A stretch of DNA of 5,086 nucleotides from Candidatus Zhuqueibacterota bacterium. Lineage in GTDB: Bacteria; KSB1; UBA2214. Shown piece by piece: positions 1 through 5,086 of this stretch. Where the stretch lies: contig JAKJDB010000244.1 in the NCBI GenBank assembly GCA_022706175.1, positions 1 to 5,086 on the forward strand, in the 5' to 3' direction. The notes beneath the pieces were generated by a model that had not been told where the DNA came from, ran no database searches, and worked only from the letters and a program-made list of their open reading frames with translations. Every line of letters starts with the position of its first letter. The stretch's first letter is position 1. Position numbers and translations under genes: made by a program.

Positions 1-2467
<2,467 letters not shown>

Positions 2468-2492
2468 TTTCAACCGTTTTCAATAAAAATAC

Positions 2493-2521
2493 TTGAATTC
2501 ACGAAATATATTTCTTATATT
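2493..2521 (+). promoter_or_regulatory. Candidate sigma70-type promoter for rpsL-rpsG
   Basis: In the AT-rich gap after rpoC there is TTGAAT (2493-2498) and, exactly 17 bases later, TATATT (2516-2521). These match the -35 and -10 consensus at 4/6 and 5/6 positions. The predicted start of transcription, near 2528, leaves a short leader of about 20 bases before rpsL. This would give the str genes their own promoter in addition to read-through from rpoBC. If the host is a true Bacteroidetes, whose primary sigma factor uses different elements, the match could be fortuitous; AT-rich gaps give chance hits. Confidence 0.55.
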
Positions 2522-2540
2522 ATCAGGCTATGATAATTTT

Positions 2541-2545
2541 GGAGG
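2541..2545 (+). promoter_or_regulatory. Shine-Dalgarno site of rpsL
   Basis: GGAGG lies four bases before the GTG at 2550. The spacing is short, but the match to the anti-Shine-Dalgarno sequence is strong. It picks out this GTG over the upstream in-frame ATG at 2493, which would add 19 non-conserved residues and overlaps the promoter candidate. It also shows that this organism uses Shine-Dalgarno pairing for at least some genes, which makes its absence before fusA more notable. Confidence 0.8.
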
Positions 2546-2549
2546 TTGT

Positions 2550-2921
2550 GTGCCCACAATAAATCAATTGGTCCGTTTGGGACGGAAAAAACTGGAGCGA
2601 AAGACCAAAGCGCCAGCGCTGATCGGTTCGCCGCAGCGCCGCGGCGTCTGTACGCGTGTCTACACCACCACGCCGAAAAAGCCCAACTCGGCTCTGCGTA
2701 AAGTGGCCCGCGTGCGTTTGACCAACCAATTCGAAGTGACCGCATACATCCCCGGTGAAGGACATAATCTGCAGGAACATTCCATCGTGCTGATCCGCGG
2801 CGGCCGCGTCAAGGATCTTCCCGGCGTGCGTTATCATATCATCCGCGGCGTGCTCGACACCAGTGGCGTGGCGGATCGCAAGCAGAGCCGTTCCAAATAC
2901 GGCGCCAAAGTGAAAAAGTAA
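2550..2921 (+). CDS. rpsL: 30S ribosomal protein S12
   Basis: S12 sits at the decoding centre of the small ribosomal subunit and helps control tRNA selection accuracy. The 123-residue product has normal family length and begins [14 protein letters not shown], the standard S12 N-terminus, reading the GTG start as Met. Conserved segments are [18 protein letters not shown] (about 39-57), [12 protein letters not shown] (67-78) and the loop [15 protein letters not shown] (82-96). Asp89 is the position methylthiolated by RimO in other bacteria. Lys43 and Lys88, where substitutions cause streptomycin resistance in other species, are both wild type. The start is fixed by family alignment and by the GGAGG just upstream. 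The gene follows rpoC after 82 bases and precedes rpsG by 23 bases, the classic str-operon order. Nothing is abnormal in the protein. Confidence 0.98.
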   Translation: MPTINQLVRLGRKKLERKTKAPALIGSPQRRGVCTRVYTTTPKKPNSALRKVARVRLTNQFEVTAYIPGEGHNLQEHSIVLIRGGRVKDLPGVRYHIIRGVLDTSGVADRKQSRSKYGAKVKK

Positions 2922-2944
2922 TCCCGACTAGTAGAGATTGTTGA

Positions 2945-3415
2945 ATGCCCAGAAGAAAACGAGCAGCTAAACGAACGGTCCTGCCGGATCCGAAATACAA
3001 CAGTATCCTGGTGACCAAATTTATCAACGGCCTGATGCGCCGCGGCAAACGCAGCGTCGCCGAGATGATCTTTTATGATGCCGTTGACCACATCGCTCAA
3101 AAGACCGCGAACGACGGCCTGCAGGTGTTTGAGAAAGCCATGCAGAACGTCAAACCGATTCTGGAAGTGCGGTCACGGCGCGTCGGCGGCGCCACCTATC
3201 AGGTCCCCGTGGAAATCCGGCATGATCGTCAGCAGGCGCTGGCCATCCGATGGATCATCAGCTATGCCAAGGGACGCAATGAAAAGACCATGTCCGAAAA
3301 GCTGGCCTCGGAGCTGATCGCCGCCTCGAAGAATGAGGGCAGCTCGGTCAAAAAACGTGAAGACACCCACAAAATGGCTGATGCCAACAAGGCGTTCGCT
3401 CATTTCAAGTGGTAG
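2945..3415 (+). CDS. rpsG: 30S ribosomal protein S7
   Basis: S7 is a primary binder of the 3' major domain of 16S rRNA; it nucleates assembly of the small-subunit head and lines the E site. The 156-residue product has standard length and aligns end to end with bacterial S7: [10 protein letters not shown] at the basic N-terminus, LPDPKYNS (13-20), the conserved [14 protein letters not shown] (78-91), and the C-terminal [22 protein letters not shown]. The ATG at 2945 gives the family N-terminus. Its ribosome binding site is weak (AGAG at 2933-2936, eight bases upstream), so translational coupling to rpsL, 23 bases away, is plausible. In E. coli, S7 represses its own operon by binding the rpsL-rpsG junction. 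Here that gap is short and featureless, while the gap after rpsG is long and structured. Confidence 0.98.
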   Translation: MPRRKRAAKRTVLPDPKYNSILVTKFINGLMRRGKRSVAEMIFYDAVDHIAQKTANDGLQVFEKAMQNVKPILEVRSRRVGGATYQVPVEIRHDRQQALAIRWIISYAKGRNEKTMSEKLASELIAASKNEGSSVKKREDTHKMADANKAFAHFKW

Positions 3416-3533
3416 GAAATAGTATTTAGCCGGTCTTGCAGTCTAACTCCGACCCTTTTGTGCTTAAAGACAGCCGGGCTGGAAAGTGGTTGCAAAGACT
3501 TGGCGCCTGATTGCGGCCTTTAACCCGCTGAGC
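3416..3533 (+). other. rpsG-fusA gap, upstream half: weakly structured, no gene seen
   Basis: I see no convincing gene, promoter or terminator here. Several modest pairings are possible: GGTT/AAAG (3488-3491 and 3494-3497) can pair with CTTTAACC (3518-3525) across a two-base bulge, or GCGG (3513-3516) can pair with CCGC (3525-3528). The octamer GCTTAAAG occurs at 3462-3469 and again at 3541-3548 in the outer stem of the downstream structure. CTTTAA (3518-3523) could pair with TTAAAG in either copy. Such mutually exclusive pairings are what a regulated leader would need, but the stems are short and could be chance. Confidence 0.4.
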
Positions 3534-3646
3534 ACCATTTGCTTAAAGCGTGCGGTCGACAAAAGCGTCAAGCTCTTTCAACCTTTTGTCGACCCATCGT
3601 CCGACCGCCCTGAGGCGGAAGGACATGATAAGCAAATGGTTTTTTT
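3534..3646 (+). promoter_or_regulatory. Predicted structured leader RNA of fusA (three-way junction)
   Basis: Three nested inverted repeats predict a compact RNA. P1 is a perfect 12-bp stem, ACCATTTGCTTA (3534-3545) with TAAGCAAATGGT (3629-3640). P2 is a perfect 12-bp stem, GGTCGACAAAAG (3554-3565) with CTTTTGTCGACC (3583-3594), with a 17-base loop. P3 is CCGCC/GGCGG (3605-3609, 3614-3618) with a CTGA tetraloop, extendable by TCC/GGA (3600-3602, 3621-3623) across a 2x2 GA/AA internal loop. The junction linkers are 8, 5 and 5 bases, or 10 and 10 on either side of P3 without the extension. P1 is followed by an unbroken T run reaching the fusA ATG. The inverted repeats are seen directly; the fold and a regulatory role are inferred. 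I do not recognise a known riboswitch or ribosomal-protein leader class. A small palindromic repeat element is the main alternative. Confidence 0.6.
3534..3646 (+). terminator. Possible attenuator: outer stem plus T7 run abutting the fusA start
   Basis: The 3' arm of the outer 12-bp stem (3629-3640) runs into seven consecutive T (3640-3646), the arrangement of an intrinsic terminator. Termination would fall at or just before the fusA start codon and would separate rpsL-rpsG from fusA. Against it: the stem has only four GC pairs and encloses 83 bases, so it would form slowly unless the two inner hairpins bring its arms together. Conditional termination is therefore more plausible than constitutive. 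Confidence 0.35.
3554..3594 (+). repeat. Perfect 12-bp inverted repeat (P2 stem) in the fusA leader
   Basis: GGTCGACAAAAG at 3554-3565 is the exact reverse complement of CTTTTGTCGACC at 3583-3594, separated by 17 bases. A perfect match of this length at such short range is very unlikely by chance. No T run follows it, so it is not a simple terminator. It lies inside the larger inverted repeat 3534-3545/3629-3640. Confidence 0.85.
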
Positions 3647-5086
3647 ATGTCCAAGCCGACCCAACTAGGAAAGATGCGCAACATCGGCATCATGGCGCAC
3701 ATCGATGCCGGTAAAACCACCACCACCGAGCGCATTCTCTATTACACCGGCAAGGTGCACCGGATCGGCGAGGTGGACGACGGGGCGGCCACCATGGATT
3801 GGATGCAGCAGGAGAAAGAACGCTGCATCACCATTACTTCAGCGGCCATCACCTGCTTTTGGAAAAACCATCGCATCAATATTATCGACACACCCGGCCA
3901 TGTGGATTTTACCGCCGAGGTGGAACGTTCTTTGAGAGTTTTGGATGGCGCGGTCGCCATCTTTTGCGCTGTGGGCGGCGTGGAGCCGCAATCGGAGACG
4001 GTCTGGCGTCAGGCGGACAAATACAACGTTCCGCGCATCGCCTATGTCAACAAGATGGACCGTGTGGGTGCGGATTTCGATATGGTGGTGGAACAGATGC
4101 GAACCAAACTGGCCTCGCGTCCGGTTCCCATCCAGTACCCAACGGCCGCCGGCGAGTCGTTCCACGCCATCGTCGATTTGGTCACCATGAAATGGCTGGT
4201 GTTCGACAACGATGCCTCGGGCAGCACCTGGGAGGAACGCGAGATCCCTGCGGCTGAGATCGAAAAGGCCCAGGCCCTGCGACGGCGAATGATCGAACTG
4301 ATCTCCGACTATGACGACAGCGTGATGGAGAAATACCTCTCCAATCTGGAGCCGAGCGAAGAGGAGATTCGGCGGGCGTTGCGCGCCGGCACTCTGAAAA
4401 GCGGAATCCATCCGGTGCTGTGCGGTTCGTCGGTGAAGAACAAGGGCGTACAGATGCTGCTGGATGCGGTTCTCGCCTATCTACCCAGCCCGCTGGACCG
4501 GCTGGAGGTGGAGGGTGAAAATCCCTACACACAAAAGATCGAGCAGCGCAAGCCGTCGTCGGACGAGCCCTTTGCCGCACTGGCGTTCAAAATCATGACC
4601 GACCCGTACGTGGGCAAGCTCACCTACTTTCGCGTCTATTCAGGCCGGATCGACAGCGGCGCCACGGTGCTCAACACCTCCACGGAGAAAAAAGAACGCC
4701 TCAGCAAGATTCTGCTGATGTCGGCGAACAAACGGGAGGAGATCAACCAGGTCAGCGCCGGCGAAATAGCCGCCGCGGTCGGACTGCGCTCCACCCGCAC
4801 CGGTGATACGCTCTGCGACCTGAAACACCCGATTATTCTGGAAAAGATGAATTTTCCGATCCCGGTCATCTCCATCGCCATCGAGCCGCGCTCCAAGGCG
4901 GATCAGGATCGTATGGTGGTCTCGCTGAACGCGCTGGCGGACGAGGATCCTACCTTTCAGTTTCACACCGATGCGGAGACGGGCCAGATGATCATCGCCG
5001 GAATGGGCGAGCTGCATCTGGAGATCCTGGTGGACCGGCTGTTGCGCGATTTCAAGGTCCAGGCGAACGTCGGCAAGCCGCAGGTG
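3647..5086 (+). CDS. fusA: Translation elongation factor G (3'-truncated by window edge)
   Basis: EF-G is the ribosomal GTPase that drives translocation and, with RRF, ribosome recycling. The first 480 codons are present; about 200-220 residues (domains IV-V) are cut off after NVGKPQV. The ATG at 3647 gives nine residues before MRNIGI, matching E. coli spacing, and an in-frame TAA at 3629-3631 rules out a start farther upstream. The G domain shows the P-loop [12 protein letters not shown] (17-28), switch I at 59-64, DTPGHVDF (81-88) with the catalytic His85, NKMD (135-138) and the G5 motif CGSSVKNKG (259-267, usually SAF or SAL). Domain II begins near EPFAALAFK (307) and domain III includes GMGELHLEI (452-460). 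Residue 60 is Cys (TGC, 3824-3826) in place of the near-invariant Gly of RGITI. No Shine-Dalgarno sequence is found at normal distance; seven T directly precede the ATG. It forms the str cluster with rpsL and rpsG, but a 231-base structured gap separates it from them. Confidence 0.97.
   Translation, partial: MSKPTQLGKMRNIGIMAHIDAGKTTTTERILYYTGKVHRIGEVDDGAATMDWMQQEKERCITITSAAITCFWKNHRINIIDTPGHVDFTAEVERSLRVLDGAVAIFCAVGGVEPQSETVWRQADKYNVPRIAYVNKMDRVGADFDMVVEQMRTKLASRPVPIQYPTAAGESFHAIVDLVTMKWLVFDNDASGSTWEEREIPAAEIEKAQALRRRMIELISDYDDSVMEKYLSNLEPSEEEIRRALRAGTLKSGIHPVLCGSSVKNKGVQMLLDAVLAYLPSPLDRLEVEGENPYTQKIEQRKPSSDEPFAALAFKIMTDPYVGKLTYFRVYSGRIDSGATVLNTSTEKKERLSKILLMSANKREEINQVSAGEIAAAVGLRSTRTGDTLCDLKHPIILEKMNFPIPVISIAIEPRSKADQDRMVVSLNALADEDPTFQFHTDAETGQMIIAGMGELHLEILVDRLLRDFKVQANVGKPQV

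Noticed and set aside
2468..2500. Intrinsic terminator after rpoC
   Set aside because: Only a five-bp AT-rich pairing (TTCAA with TTGAA) is available and no T run follows it.
2493..2549. Upstream in-frame ATG giving a 142-residue S12
   Set aside because: The added 19 residues are not conserved, the ATG overlaps the promoter candidate, and the GTG at 2550 has GGAGG and gives the exact family N-terminus.
3605..3646. GC-rich hairpin CCGCC/GGCGG as a stand-alone terminator
   Set aside because: The T run begins 21 bases after this stem, too far for a simple intrinsic terminator; the outer stem, not this one, abuts the T run.
3416..3646. tRNA or other known small RNA gene in the gap
   Set aside because: I could not find a cloverleaf, a T-loop motif or any riboswitch consensus I recognise; a covariance-model search would be decisive.
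3486..3668. 60-residue open frame in the rpsG-fusA gap
   Set aside because: GTG start without a ribosome binding site, no recognisable motif, runs through the structured stems and overlaps the fusA start in another frame.
3674..3676. Met10 as the fusA start
   Set aside because: AGGA upstream is only three bases away, and the start at 3647 gives the normal EF-G N-terminal length relative to E. coli.
3625..3714. Short ORF from the ATG at 3625, possibly a leader peptide or a frameshifted longer fusA
   Set aside because: The purine-rich GGAAGGA ends only one base before this ATG, too close to serve it. The frame differs from fusA, and joining it by a one-base change in the T run would add residues not seen in EF-G.
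3839..4411. 190-residue antisense open frame
   Set aside because: It lies wholly inside fusA on the opposite strand and is explained by codon bias of the real gene; no motif or ribosome binding site supports it.

Overview
This window is an essential-gene stretch of a bacterial chromosome: the 3' two thirds of rpoC (RNA polymerase beta'), then rpsL (S12), rpsG (S7) and the first 480 codons of fusA (EF-G), all on the + strand. This is the common rpoBC/str arrangement. The coding DNA is moderately GC-rich, with G or C at most third positions. Beta' has an SI3-type insertion inside the trigger loop, as in Gram-negative lineages. It also has a long spacer between FLEGDQV and LLGITKAS that resembles Bacteroidetes-type beta' more than the short E. 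coli version. I infer a Gram-negative bacterium on or near the Fibrobacteres-Chlorobi-Bacteroidetes side of the tree, possibly an uncultured phylum. No exact taxon can be read from the sequence.

Layout: rpoC enters from the left edge and stops at 2467. An 82-base AT-rich gap follows, with a good sigma70-like promoter (TTGAAT, 17 bases, TATATT) and a GGAGG ribosome binding site just before the GTG start of rpsL (2550-2921). rpsG (2945-3415) follows after 23 bases, so the two are almost certainly co-transcribed. fusA starts at 3647 and runs off the right edge. The ribosomal proteins and EF-G look like ordinary translation components, and S12 carries the wild-type residues at the streptomycin-relevant positions.

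The unusual part is the 231-base gap between rpsG and fusA. Its right half contains nested inverted repeats: a perfect 12-bp outer stem (3534-3545 with 3629-3640), a perfect 12-bp inner stem (3554-3565 with 3583-3594) and a GC-rich tetraloop hairpin (3605-3618). Together these predict a compact three-way RNA junction. Its closing helix leads into a run of seven T that directly touches the fusA ATG. No Shine-Dalgarno sequence lies at normal distance; the only purine-rich candidate, GGAAGGA (3617-3623), is 23 bases upstream and inside the structure. This looks like a cis-acting leader or attenuator that could set fusA expression separately from rpsL-rpsG. It could instead be a small palindromic repeat element.

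A second oddity is in EF-G: the near-universal glycine of the switch I/G2 motif (RGITI) is cysteine here (residue 60). The remaining GTPase motifs and the catalytic histidine are intact.
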